A stretch of DNA of 64,000 nucleotides, from positions 434,001-498,000 of the forward strand of contig JAJQJQ010000029.1 in NCBI GenBank assembly GCA_028622995.1. Reading direction: 5' to 3'. A model generated the notes under the pieces. That model was not told where the DNA came from, made no database searches, and was given only the letters and a program-made list of their open reading frames with translations. Each line of letters begins with the position of its first letter. Positions within the stretch are counted from its first letter, which is position 1. The position numbers and the translations under genes were made by a program. The DNA is from Panagrolaimus kolymaensis (lineage: Eukaryota; Nematoda; Chromadorea; Rhabditida; Panagrolaimidae). Of the stretch, positions 1 to 10,794 are shown piece after piece.

Positions 1-1053
1 ATTAAACATAATTATAAATGGTTTTTTCTTAATCAAGCGATATGGGATTTATTTTTAAGCCATCAAAATTCATGTGAAAATGTTATCGCGTATCTTGTTA
101 AACCTCAGATGTCATGTATTTATAAACAGTTACCGGAAATGATCTTTGGCTTATCTTATAATCCATATTACGTTTTTGTTACTACATGTATTTTAGATAA
201 TCCATATTCATCGTTGCTTTTAATTACAGGTTCACGATTTATTGCTGTATTTTATACGAATCTTTATGACAAACTTACTCGTGGTCGAAGAATTCTTTGG
301 ACGTTAATAATATTTAATTTTGTTGCGTGTTTCTTCGAAGTATATGTATGTTTTATCTTCCTTCGAAATAATAGAAATTCTTATTTGGTAGCAAACTGTA
401 AAGCAGAACAAAATTTAACTATTCAAGCTTATTGCAAAACTCAAATAAATTATGATATTATTTATAATATTTGGATTATAGGTTATAAAATATTTTGGAT
501 TTTGTCGTATTTAAAACCCATGTTATGTTTGATTTTCTCCATCATAGCTGCTTCTATGCTAATTTTACGTTTAATCAAACAAGCAAAATTCCAGAAAAAA
601 CATAATCCAAAAGATTTTCAAAATTCTCTTCGAATTACAATCGTCATTTTCTTTCAAACTTTAATATATTTATTTGTTTTAATTCTTGAATCACTTGATG
701 GATTCATTCACAGATTACCAGTTTTTTTAAAAATTAACATTTTACATTCAAGATATTATGATGAAGGAAAAAATTATACTGGATATATAGATTTAAGACT
801 TCCACTTTGGCTTGAAGGGGAATTTGGTTTAACTGATATGGCATCTCGACAACTTTTCATTCAAATTAGAGTTTTTATTGAATGCATCCTAGTTTTATTT
901 GTTATGACTGGATATCGAGAAGCTATCATGTATTTTATAAAAAAAATTTATTATTTGTTACCAAAAAAGGATCCTCAAAAGAAAAAATTACTCAAACCTT
1001 TGTCGAATTTTCGTCGATCTAAAATATCAAATAATAATACAACTGTTTTTTAA
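1..1053 (+). CDS. 7TM chemoreceptor-like protein, 5' partial
   Basis: The frame ending at the TAA at 1051-1053 is open back to base 1, so the gene almost certainly begins before the window; the first Met in frame is at 109. The visible part is a multi-pass membrane protein with several long hydrophobic segments. A SRFIAVFY segment followed by a short basic loop (DKLTRGRR) resembles the end of helix 3 and loop 2 of nematode serpentine receptors, and a basic loop (RLIKQAKFQKKH) precedes another helix. The C-terminus is a polar Lys/Ser/Asn tail. I infer a chemosensory or peptide GPCR in the plasma membrane of a neuron; the subfamily cannot be assigned with confidence. No intron is needed in the visible part. 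Confidence 0.7.
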   Translation: MKHNYKWFFLNQAIWDLFLSHQNSCENVIAYLVKPQMSCIYKQLPEMIFGLSYNPYYVFVTTCILDNPYSSLLLITGSRFIAVFYTNLYDKLTRGRRILWTLIIFNFVACFFEVYVCFIFLRNNRNSYLVANCKAEQNLTIQAYCKTQINYDIIYNIWIIGYKIFWILSYLKPMLCLIFSIIAASMLILRLIKQAKFQKKHNPKDFQNSLRITIVIFFQTLIYLFVLILESLDGFIHRLPVFLKINILHSRYYDEGKNYTGYIDLRLPLWLEGEFGLTDMASRQLFIQIRVFIECILVLFVMTGYREAIMYFIKKIYYLLPKKDPQKKKLLKPLSNFRRSKISNNNTTVF

Positions 1054-1331
1054 AAAAGTTTTAAAGAAAAAATTGATTAGAATTTTTACAATTTTTTAAA
1101 TTTAGCCAAAATTTTTTTTTTGCTTTGTTTTTGGTAATAAATTTTTTTCACATTAATTTAACCTTAACGTTTTTGTAAACAAAAAACAATTTCTTGGTCA
1201 ATCACTTTCAATAATTATGCCTTCGAGTTATAAATAAATGTTATCTTCAAAAGAGATGTCAATGCTTTTTTGCTAATTATTAGTGCTTTATCAGATAAAA
1301 ATTTGAAACAAAAAATTTATTTAATGTAAAA

Positions 1332-3489
1332 TTATTTTACAGGTTTAAAAGAAACTGCGAGAGTAAATCCAAAATAACAGCTTCTCAAATCGTAATTTTT
1401 TGATATCATTCCATGATTGGGAATAACGCCGTTAAAGTCTAAATTATATCGAATAATGATAATGGCATCTAAATTTGGGCATTTTCTATGGATCCATTTA
1501 ATGAGGGAATGCAAATTTCGTCCTCGAATGGTTACTTGACAAATTTCTGTTTCATAATCTATAACGGAATTCAAAATTGGACATTGTTTGTAAATTTTAG
1601 CTATCGGTGTTCCCATAATAAAGACATTTTTATTTTTATAATCGGTGACATTAAAAACTGTATGAACATAATTTCCATAAAATGCATGATCAAAATTTCC
1701 AGCAACGTTTTTATAAACACCAACACCAAAAACATATCCTCTAAAAATTAAAGCAGCATTAATAAAATTTTTAAATTAACAAAATAAATGGGCGATGTAA
1801 AAACTTTTGATGTCGATTATCGAATATCGAAGAGCCATCCTGGTTTTTTCACATCAAATTTTTTAAATAAAAATAACCTACGTTTTTGCATAATTTTGTT
1901 TTAAGGCTTCACTTAAACTTTTTGCAATTTGACTGTTTTCGGTTATATTTTTCGAAGTTATAAGAATTTTAACCAAATCACTTGTAGTATTGCAGTTCCA
2001 AAATTCTTTCTTAAATTCAAAACTGTTCAAAATTAAAAAAAATAAAGAAATGTTTTATTCTTACCTTTCGTTTTATGTTTTTATCTTCCAAATTTTTCAT
2101 AATACCATATATAACATGATTATAACTCGCGATTTTTTAATTTTTGTTACCCCAAAAAGCCATTTCATTAATAATTTTTTCGCAAATCGAATCAATTATT
2201 ATCTAAAATAAAATTTGTTTATGTTAAAATAAGTTTTAAATTATCTAGTCTAGGCAATTCCCACATAGTTGATTCATTTTAAATTTTGACAAAAGTTTTG
2301 TTTATTTTTTTAAGTAATTTTATTTTTACGATTACTTTCAAAGAACTCCGCAAAACCAAATTTTTATATAATTTGAAAACAAAGTATTTGAAACCCCGTT
2401 TCGCCAAGTTCTCTCTCCCCAAAACTTAAAAAATATATAACAACGTACTGTTTGTTTAAGCAGAGATATCACAAAAATATTAATTAAATCATATATTTGA
2501 TCATTAAAATATTCATTTTTTAAAATATCATACAATTCCGTTGGAATATCTTTGTGAAATAAAGACTGTAATAAAAAAAAATTAAGTAAAAGAAATTTGA
2601 AAAGGAAATATAAAAACTTACGTGATAAATATTTGTCATATTTATTTTTCCACAACCCGCTTCTACCATTCGTGTCAATTTAACATTTCTATCTCCATTA
2701 GCCGCTTCATAAAAGTCTTTTGGAATGTGAAGAATATTAAAAGAATCATGTGAATATTTTATTCCATATTTGATTCTATACGAATTAATTACATATGGCT
2801 GTAAAATAAAAAGGTAAAAAGAAAGGATAATGAATATTATTTACAAACCATGATAGAATATCCATGCTTTGTGAAAAGTGTTTCAAAACTTTTTTGCGTC
2901 GAATTTACAATTAAATGATTTTTTAACAATGTTGATAAAAATTTTTCTTTTGTTTCATTAAACTCTTGATGTATTTTATCCTGCAAAAAAAAAGGGAAGA
3001 ATAAAATATTTTTATTTAAAAAAAATTGGCAATTCAAAAATCCGTTTTTTTAGAATACAAAATTTTTTTTTGAAAGTGGAAAAGAAAATTTTGTGATAAA
3101 ACTGTCTTCTAAATCCAAATTTTTTTTGTTACCAATTAGCATATAAAAAACTGAGTTAAAAAAATTACGGTAGCAGCCATATTATGATAATTCAAATTTT
3201 GATCAGCTAAATATGCTACAATCGATGAAGCCTTTAAAATGTCATCCATAGTGTCAAGAATATCGTCATTTGGTATTAATTTTGTAAGATTTTCCATCGC
3301 TTCCATAACTCCTTCCAATGTTGCAATTTTCGAAGTTTCCTTCGTTGTTGTTACAGTTAAATCTTCGATCATCGTTGTTGTTGTTTCCATTGTCACTGTT
3401 GATTCATGTTCCGTTGTAGAAATTCTTCCATCTTTGCATTGAACATTTATTATAAAAACTAATAAAAATACCGAGATTTTTTTCTCCAT
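1332..3489 (-). CDS. secreted Thr-rich multi-exon protein, unrecognised
   Basis: Exon 1 (3489-3173) starts with an ATG and a clear signal peptide (MEKKISVFLLVFIINVQC), then a Thr/Glu-rich stretch. Following exons with matching splice signals and phase are 2980-2849, 2798-2622 and 2565-2449. Later exons are about 2202-2151, 2022-1882 and 1740-1332, ending at the TAA at 1332. The join between the 2202-2151 exon and the 2022-1882 exon does not keep frame with the obvious acceptor; a weaker acceptor 14 bases further in would. The C-terminal part contains paired Cys and the segment GVGVYKNVAGNFDHAFYGN. I recognise no domain. It is probably extracellular, and function is unknown. Either one join is misread or the gene carries a lesion there. 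Confidence 0.6.
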
Positions 3490-4784
3490 TTTTTCAAATA
3501 ACCACGATTTGATTTTTTATTATTGTAAAAAAAGATATTTATTTTTTTTTTGCTTTTTATGTAAACGCTTTCCTTTCGTTCAAAAAAAAAACAAAAAATA
3601 ATAACAAAAGAATATTTTATTAACATTTTTTAGAATAATACCTTAAATTAATTTTAATACACATTATTTTATTGATATTTTTTTATTTCTTTGTTATAAA
3701 ATGTTTTTTTCACGGTCGAAAATTTTTTTCAATAAATATATTTTTTGATTTTTTACAGTATATTTCTGTGTTTTTTGTATTCATTTTTCATGCTTCCAAA
3801 CATTGAAAAAAATGTCGTTTATTTTTCTGCAAAATTTGCCCTTATTTTATTTTATAAAAATGGTACATTAGGCATATTTGAGATATAAGGATGCATTATT
3901 CATATACAATTGTCTTATTTGAGTTCTTCAATCAATTGTCTTCATCGTCGTTGTTATTTACATAATCAATAAATTAATATTCTTCAAAAAAAATTAAGGC
4001 ATTTCCGCTGTGCTTGGAAAATAAAATTTGCATAACCACTCTTTTCGTTGCTTTTTTTCTTTCTTCTTTCATTTTTTTCCTTCCGTTATTTTTTTAAAAA
4101 GACACATTTAATTTCAAATTTTGGCTGTTTGCGACACGAATTTTTTCTTTCTTTGTTCAAAAACCTTCCAGAAAATTCAACATCTCTATCTCGCAAAAAA
4201 GGAGACATTTAAGAGGGCAAGAAACTCTTCTTGGTGCTGCAAGCGCCAATAATAAATATCTTGAAATTTATATTTGTAACTAAATTATTTTTTTAAGTGA
4301 AAAAAGTAATTGGTCGTGTTTGGTAAGTGAAAATAAAGAAATCATAAAAATTTATAACTCTTTAAAATAATTTAATCTTTAGTTTATGAATGAAAAGAAA
4401 GGAAAAAAACTAATAACTTAAATAAAATGAATGAAGATTTTTTTTTTCTATAGTTGAAAGAAAATGAAATAACTAAAAAACGAGCCTGATGGGTTACAAC
4501 AACTCTCCACTCTCAAACATTTGCTTAAATGTTATAAAAACTACAGAGATTAATTAAATTTATTGTTTCAAAAATCATTACTAAAATGTTTAGTTTTAAG
4601 TTAGCTTTTTTTCCTCATTTATGCTTCTTCTAAGTCCATTTTTTTATAAAGCAAATTGAAAATAAATTTTTACTTTGGAAATCCTATTATTTAAAGATAG
4701 TTATTATCTAGAGGTTTATATCAATTTTTTTTTATATAGTTTCTTACAATTTACAAAATGTTTTTTTAGAATTTTGGGTAAATT
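3490..4784. other. intergenic, contains repeated element copy A
   Basis: About 1.3 kb of AT-rich DNA between divergent genes. It holds copy A (4012-4084) of an element also found upstream of the fucosyltransferase. No convincing exon was found; a short open stretch at 4208-4285 is mentioned under rejected items. Confidence 0.6.
4012..4084 (+). repeat. dispersed element, copy A
   Basis: A 73-base stretch starting GCTTGGAAAATAAAATTTGC. It matches the reverse complement of 8630-8698 exactly by eye except for one 4-base length difference in the pyrimidine-rich part. Copy B lies directly upstream of the fucosyltransferase start, so this may be a shared promoter segment or a relic of a duplication. 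Confidence 0.8.
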
Positions 4785-5438
4785 ATGTCTTATAAATTTG
4801 GCCCAGATGAACTGCCGCAATTAAGCGGCATGTATTCAAGGGCGGTGGCTGAAAAAGATTTCGAAATGTTTTTAATAGAACAACGAATTAAGGAATTAAA
4901 GTTCCTTTCTAAGAGAATAAAAAAAGAAAAGAAATCTGCAATCCAAAGACGTGAATCATTTATAAAAGATAGTAAGTTCTCCACTTTTTCTTATAACTTT
5001 GCAAACAATATTAATCACAGAATTGCTTTAGCTGGTTACGGCCTTCCAATGGAAGAATTACTTCCTGAAGAATCAGAAGCTATTTGGCCAGATATATTCC
5101 CCATTTTTGATCCAATCACATGTTCATACAATTCCAGTATACCAAAATATTTCCGCCATCAAAGAAACCTTAAAGGGTTTTTTCCACTCGAGCGGCATGA
5201 TTGGAAAAGATTAACTGAATTAGATGATCATAAAAACATTGATTTACGGCAATATAAAGTATCAACTGATGTAGATGATGTTCGACTTATTGATCCTGAA
5301 ATTATTTACTTAACAAAGGATGAAGAAGATGCTTTAGCAGCATTACATTCCATTGACTATTATTTTTGCTATGCTGTAAGAGATAACCATACAGGTTGTC
5401 TCTACACAATGGATAACATCATCCTATTTCAGTTTTAA
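4785..5438 (+). CDS. intronless 217-aa protein, unrecognised
   Basis: Single open frame from ATG 4785 to the TAA at 5436-5438. A perfect 3' splice-like signal (TTTTTTTAG ending at 4769) sits 15 bases before the ATG, which suggests a spliced-leader acceptor and supports this start. The protein has no signal peptide or membrane span. Residues 35-65 are strongly basic and probably helical (FLSKRIKKEKKSAIQRRESF). The middle contains PEESEAIWPDIFPIFDP, and the C-terminal third is acidic with short Asp/Glu-rich loops. I do not recognise a family, and a cytosolic or nuclear role is only a guess. Codon use and the lack of internal stops make it a credible real gene. Confidence 0.7.
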   Translation: MSYKFGPDELPQLSGMYSRAVAEKDFEMFLIEQRIKELKFLSKRIKKEKKSAIQRRESFIKDSKFSTFSYNFANNINHRIALAGYGLPMEELLPEESEAIWPDIFPIFDPITCSYNSSIPKYFRHQRNLKGFFPLERHDWKRLTELDDHKNIDLRQYKVSTDVDDVRLIDPEIIYLTKDEEDALAALHSIDYYFCYAVRDNHTGCLYTMDNIILFQF

Positions 5439-6489
5439 AAAGCTAAAATAAAATTCTTTTTCACTATAGGACTTTAAAAAAGTAAAAATATACTTTTATC
5501 TTAGTTTTTTCTTCCTAAATTTATTGATAAAAAATTTTAGTTTTTGTAACTTGTATTTTGTTATAAAATTTTTAATAAACTATGTCACAAGCAACATGTC
5601 TGTCTTTCAATGGGAAAAGTAATAAAAATTAGTTTAAAAAAATACAAATAAAACTCAAGGTTGTTGTTGTTGCTATAATCCATTATTTTAATTTTTGAAT
5701 GTTGGTGTTGACAATAAAAAAATTAATACACGAATATATTTTAAACCATAAAAATGCTTACTTGAATCTGTTAGTGGACGTGTGTAATTGATAAATAAAC
5801 TATTGGATCGTTCAATAAGTTCATGCGCCGATAAAACCCGTTGCCCAACTATGAGGAGCAAGGGATGTCTGGTGCTGTTGAAGGTTCCAAACATATTCGA
5901 AAACCCAAAAAGTACTTAGACACTTAGAGAAAACCGACGCGTTGACTGAGATCCTAAGGCAAAACTAAGCCTGAGATTGAGAGTATCAGTAGGATAATAA
6001 AAAAAACAAGTGCCTAAAATATACTTGCCCCAAATTTAATATATGTAAATTTTATGTTTAAAAAAAGCAATAATAAAAAAATGTAAGAAAAGTAAATGAA
6101 AGTTTCATTTTTTTTCCGGGTACGCTAAAGTAAAGAAGAGCCATTTACTTGATTTCTCAGCAAAACTGTGAAATCGGCGATCTTATCTTTCTACTTTTTC
6201 CAAGAGATTGCTAGCGTTGACGAAAAAAAGAAAGACGGGTACACCAGCGCTAAAGGCACCGCTACCCATCCTTACATAAGGTTATAATAATACAATAAAG
6301 CTTATTCGAATAAAATAACAATGCTTTTGTCATCCATTAGCTTTGGCTTTTGTTTGCAGCGAAGAATTTAATATGAAGCAAATTGACTTTGAAAACAGAC
6401 AGTAAAGTAGCAAAACAATTAATTTATTTAACCATGAAAACAATAAACAAGCAAGTCCTAACAATCAATTACAAAGATTACAGAAAAAA
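5439..6489. other. intergenic with two GC-richer patches
   Basis: Between the convergent genes ending at 5438 and 6490. Two patches, 5766-6000 and 6110-6290, are visibly richer in G and C than the surroundings. The minus strand of 5894-5688 can encode 68 residues, and 6237-6270 can fold as a hairpin (GGGTA...TACCC). Neither is enough to call a gene. Confidence 0.4.
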
Positions 6490-7195
6490 CTAAGCACCTT
6501 TAATATTTGCTGGCATATAAAATATTCGATGACGAGTTCCATGTTGATATAGTTTCAAATCCTTTGAAGCGAGATACCCTGGATAAGCTACATATATTGA
6601 AAGACCACAAGTGACGATGAATGCCATTTGGTCAAAAAGATAATATAAACGTAATAAACCAGGAAAATGTGCTAAGTAGAAATTAACAAGCGCAATAGGA
6701 AGGATAACAAGTTCAGCCACCTAAAAAACAAGCATGTAAGAGAGAAACCTTAAAATAAAATAAATAACTTACAACAAACAAATATAAAGCATAATTCCTT
6801 AGGTACATAAGGCGTTGACGAAAAGAAAAAATTACAGTTGGAAGGAAGATGAAGAATAAGCAATAGAATTCCATAAAAATGTAATAATAATCGTAGAAAG
6901 TTGTTGGATTTTGAAAATCAAAAAGTTCTATGTAGTAAGCGATCAAAATTAAAAAAAAATTTCTTCCATAATGATCTAGCAAAATTGTATGTAGGCTTTC
7001 ATATGCAATTATAATCTCATCTTCTAGACGTTGTTCGATTGTATCAGGAATACGAGGTTGAGGATTTGGATAAAGAATAGAAACCATATTTACATTATGA
7101 TCAGCTGAATCTAAAATTTGATAGTAGTAAGTTGAAAATGAAAGAAGCAAAAAACAACGTAATCGATAAAAAAATGAATTAGCCACAATTAGCAT
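6490..7195 (-). CDS. multi-pass membrane protein, 217 aa, unrecognised
   Basis: Two exons, 7195-6773 and 6720-6490, joined in phase 0 by GTAAGT and TTTTTTAG signals. The start is the ATG at 7195; two codons upstream (TTG, TTA) are not used. About four or five hydrophobic segments follow a cytosolic-looking loop with SILYPNPQPRIPD. A long Phe/Tyr-rich block (YYIFMEFYCLFFIFLPTVIF) and a final HRIFYMPANIKGA tail are distinctive. It lies 83 bases downstream of the fucosyltransferase stop on the same strand, so co-transcription is possible. No family was recognised. The topology resembles a small nematode multi-pass protein; a receptor role is a guess. Confidence 0.65.
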
Positions 7196-7283
7196 TAACA
7201 ATAAAAATCTTTTTATTAATTCACCTTTATTTTAACATTACATTACTTATTAAACAAACAAACAAATAGTAACTACAATATAT

Positions 7284-8562
7284 TTATAAAACATCACAAT
7301 TTCCAGGAGGATTAAACCATTTTCCAATATCAGCGTATTGTTTGTGTCCCAAATCAGAATCAATCAATTTTTGACAAAGTTCGCAAAATCCATGAGACCA
7401 ATTAAAGTTCTTTTTTTGATATTTTTTTGTCCATTCAAAGTACTTCAAATATGCTGTTTGATTTTGAGTTAAGTAGGTTAAGTATTTAGCGAGATCTTCA
7501 ATAGTATCAAAATCATCAACAGCAATAAAAGTATCATTTGGTGCTACAAGAGCCGCAATGCTTCGTCTCAATACCACAGGAACAATGAGCTTTTTAAGTC
7601 TCCAAAACTTTTCAGTAACATAATCTTGACAAATGCTATTTTCAAATGCCAAATAAAAGTAATAATTTGCTGAAAAATAACATTTTTAATAAGCAATACA
7701 AAAACAGCGGTTAAGGATAAGAAAGACACTTACGTAAAATTTTAGGTTCACATCTATCCCTACGACATGGATTTTTTATTGGACAGCTACCAAATCGATC
7801 GACAGGAAATGAGGCATTTATAAGGTGTTCAACAATTTCATCTCTTTTTGAAGGTGCATTACAATGAGTAACAAATTGAACAGCAAATTTATTCTTTCTT
7901 GAAACAGCTTTTTTTACTTCAGACCACGACCATGTTTCCACTTCACCAAAACTTGAATCATTGATTCCAATAAATCGACCATATACAGCTGGAATATCGC
8001 TATCAGTTCGATAAGTCATAGTGAGATTGAAGAAATTAGGTTTTTTGTAACGATCATACACTGAAAAGTTTTTAATATGTATATTGTAGAAAGTCAAATA
8101 TACTTACAATTTAAGGTTAAAGGTGTTTCCCAATTAAAATATACATAATATTGTTCAGGATGACGTTGTGAAGGCATAGAATGATCATTCCAATCCCAAA
8201 TATGAAAAACGATGGCAGATGCATTCATAGCCTAAAAAATGAATGTAAGAAACAGTTAATAGAGAAAGAAAACCAACCTTATTTTTATCAGCAGTAAAAA
8301 AGCATTTTTTCAAACAATTTTCATTCGAATATTTTTGTATTTCTTTAACATAAGTTGTTTGCTCCATAAAAGGTGTCCAAAATAAAATTACTGTTGCATC
8401 TAAAAAACATAAAAATAAACAATCAATTAAAATAAATAGAAACTTACTTGGTGGTATTTCTGGTTCGGTGTGCCACTCAATAAAATGTGATTTAATATTC
8501 CAAAATGTTAATAAAACAACAGCAAACAATAATAAGTAAAACACACGAAATTTTAACTTCAT
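7284..8562 (-). CDS. alpha-1,3-fucosyltransferase (GT10 family)
   Basis: Five exons, 8562-8448, 8399-8278, 8231-8108, 8060-7734 and 7669-7284, all phases consistent, giving 357 residues. The enzyme should transfer fucose from GDP-fucose to N-acetylglucosamine of glycans in the Golgi. Residues 7-22 are a type II signal anchor (FYLLLFAVVLLTFW). The catalytic region has the family landmarks: ILFWTPF near residue 44, FNLTMTYRTDSDIPAVYGRF near 131-150, and the most diagnostic block FENSICQDYVTEKFW near 238-252, which binds the nucleotide sugar. Conserved Cys pairs are present (CPIKNPCRRDRC, CELCQK). Length is normal to slightly short for the family. Which acceptor it uses (core or terminal fucose) cannot be read from sequence. 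Copy B of a dispersed element ends 68 bases upstream of the ATG. Confidence 0.93.
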
Positions 8563-9125
8563 TTTTTACAATAAAAAAGAAACAAAGCAGCAGCGGATTT
8601 GAGCAATAAAAAGCAAAAGTAAATTTTCTGGAAGGAAAAAAATGAAAGAAGAAAAAAAGCAACGAAAAGAGTGGTTATGCAAATTTTATTTTCCAAGCGC
8701 TGAGGAACATGTTTGGCGAATTGAAGTAACGAAGGCATGCATATGTATTCTGGAATCGTATCTTTTTTCAAGAGACAAAATTTTTCATTTACAGTACAGC
8801 TGATCAGCCCCATCTTTTTTTTGATGTTGTTGAATCCATATAAAAATAACAGTCTCCCACAATTTTTGGATAATAAAAACATTTTTTTATCGATTGAAAA
8901 CATAATTAACTCAAAGTCATGACCTAGAATTTTGTTTATTTACAAAAACAATTTTTTATGAATGAGCTCAGGTCAAAATAGTTGCTTGACCCAATCATAT
9001 TTTTTTTATCATTGCCACGATCAATCTTTATATTTTTCTTATCTGAGCTGAAGTCATTTTTTCTGCCATTTTTTAAAAGTCTCTTTGACTTGACAGAATG
9101 GATTTTTAATTTTTTGAATATTTTT
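8563..9125. other. intergenic upstream of the fucosyltransferase
   Basis: Contains copy B of the dispersed element (8630-8698). The open frame on the minus strand across 8903-8559 is low-complexity and not credible. The rest is T-rich with no other feature that I can support. Confidence 0.5.
8630..8698 (-). repeat. dispersed element, copy B, upstream of fucosyltransferase
   Basis: 69 bases that are the reverse complement of 4012-4084 apart from a 4-base length difference. Relative to the fucosyltransferase it has the same orientation as copy A has to the plus strand. Its position just before the start codon makes a promoter role plausible. Confidence 0.8.
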
Positions 9126-9727
9126 TTTTATTTTTTTATCTCTTCCAAATGACTTCAATGCTTTTGCTGAGTAGTATCATTATTAATTTTTATTTTTTTG
9201 ACTCATCTGTAACATATTTTTTAAAATAAAAAAGATTCTTTTTTTTTCGTAATTACTAACGTCATCTCTAAAAAAGATTTATCTATCACTGAGTTGCCAT
9301 TGTCGACAGAGATTTTATTATCATGAAATCTAGAAATTAAAAAAATTTTTGATACTGACTAACACAAAAGCGTTTGAACGAAAATATAAAGAATGGTATA
9401 TTAATTTTGATGCTTTTTTCTTCTTGTTATTTTATTCACTTTTTCGATTTGAATAATATGTTTAAGTTTTTTTCTCAATTATTTTAACGTATCTTTTGAG
9501 AAGAAAATCATGAAAATATGCCGAGTTTAATAAAACCGCTGCCTATCATTATTTATATGCTTGTAAAATGTTTTTTTATGTAAACTTATTGGATTTAGAG
9601 TCGGATTAGCTAGTATTTTAATTATTATTTATTTTCATTAATCATGTTTTCTGCAAACCGAAATGCTAATGAAAAAAGTGTTGGAGGAGTAGCTCGGCTT
9701 TCTGCTGGCAAAGTTACTTCAGCTATT
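9126..9727 (+). repeat. left arm of large inverted duplication
   Basis: About 602 bases whose reverse complement is at 10192-10794. Reading both arms by eye I find only two mismatches (in the segments near 9167 and 9550). The inner end contains ATG 9644 and a frame starting MFSANRNANEKSVGG, so the arm includes the start of a possible coding exon plus about 500 bases upstream of it. Confidence 0.92.
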
Positions 9728-10275
9728 CCGCGGAACCCTGGTTTGGAGCCACACATTTTTTTAGTGGTAGTAGACTGGTAAATAAATAAATATTTGCATG
9801 CAATTCACGGCATTTAAAAAACGAAAAAAGAAAAAAGATTATTAATTTTCAAAACATTCCATCAGAAGAATTTTTAAAAACAATGAAAAAAAGTTAAAAA
9901 TTAAGTTCGCTCGACCATCTTTCAAATTTTGAAGCGCTTTTTGGAAAAAGAAGCTAGCATTTATGAATTGACATGAATAAATTTAGTAGTATTGAATATA
10001 GAATCTTGTCTTTATCAACCATTGAAGAAGAAAAAAAGAAGAACTTTCCTTGTTTTTGATAAATATTTTATTTTTTTCCACGTTTTTAATGAGCTTCGAT
10101 ATTATTGAATAATTTTCCATTTTATGGATCTAGATAGGTTTTAGCTTACAAAATTTCTGTAATATTTAGTTTTTCCCTCTTTAATATTTTCAATAGCTGA
10201 AGTAACTTTGCCAGCAGAAAGCCGAGCTACTCCTCCAACACTTTTTTCATTAGCATTTCGGTTTGCAGAAAACAT
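9687..10275 (-). CDS. possible small gene spanning the palindrome
   Basis: Hypothetical. On the minus strand, ATG 10275 opens a 42-codon exon (MFSANRNANEKSVGG..., ending ...KTKYYRNF at 10150) with a canonical GTAAGC donor. The acceptor TTTACCAG near 9780 lets the frame continue in phase into the left arm, which is the antisense of exon 1. The same ATG and first 28 codons are also present on the plus strand at 9644. The product is not recognised. If transcribed, the spliced or unspliced RNA could fold on itself. The open frame in the antisense part may be chance. The left boundary given here is approximate, since the frame continues to a stop further left in the arm. Confidence 0.25.
9728..10191. 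other. 464-base spacer of the inverted duplication
   Basis: Unique sequence between the two arms. On the minus strand it would hold an intron-like segment: donor GTAAGC at 10149-10144 and acceptor TTTACCAG just before about 9780. Read on that strand, the second exon would run into the left arm. Confidence 0.6.
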
Positions 10276-10794
10276 GATTAATGAAAATAAATAATAATTA
10301 AAATACTAGCTAATCCGACTCTAAATCCAATAAGTTTACATAAAAAAACATTTTACAAGCATATAAATAAGGATAGGCAGCGGTTTTATTAAACTCGGCA
10401 TATTTTCATGATTTTCTTCTCAAAAGATACGTTAAAATAATTGAGAAAAAAACTTAAACATATTATTCAAATCGAAAAAGTGAATAAAATAACAAGAAGA
10501 AAAAAGCATCAAAATTAATATACCATTCTTTATATTTTCGTTCAAACGCTTTTGTGTTAGTCAGTATCAAAAATTTTTTTAATTTCTAGATTTCATGATA
10601 ATAAAATCTCTGTCGACAATGGCAACTCAGTGATAGATAAATCTTTTTTAGAGATGACGTTAGTAATTACGAAAAAAAAAGAATCTTTTTTATTTTAAAA
10701 AATATGTTACAGATGAGTCAAAAAAATAAAAATTAATAATGATACTACTCAGCGAAAGCATTGAAGTCATTTGGAAGAGATAAAAAAATAAAAA
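10192..10794 (-). repeat. right arm of large inverted duplication
   Basis: Reverse-complement partner of 9126-9727. The outer end fades in an A-rich run after AAGAGATAAAAAAATAAAAA; the inner end stops at AATAGCTGAAGTAAC. The match is close to perfect, so the duplication is recent or kept identical by gene conversion. Confidence 0.92.

Noticed and set aside
4208..4285. Short plus-strand open stretch reading HLRGQETLLGAASANNKYL
   Set aside because: Non-repetitive and coding-like, but only about 25 codons with no start or splice partner.
8559..8903. Minus-strand frame of 114 codons upstream of the fucosyltransferase
   Set aside because: It overlaps the promoter element and the start of the fucosyltransferase, and its Phe/Leu/Lys composition is typical of T-rich DNA.
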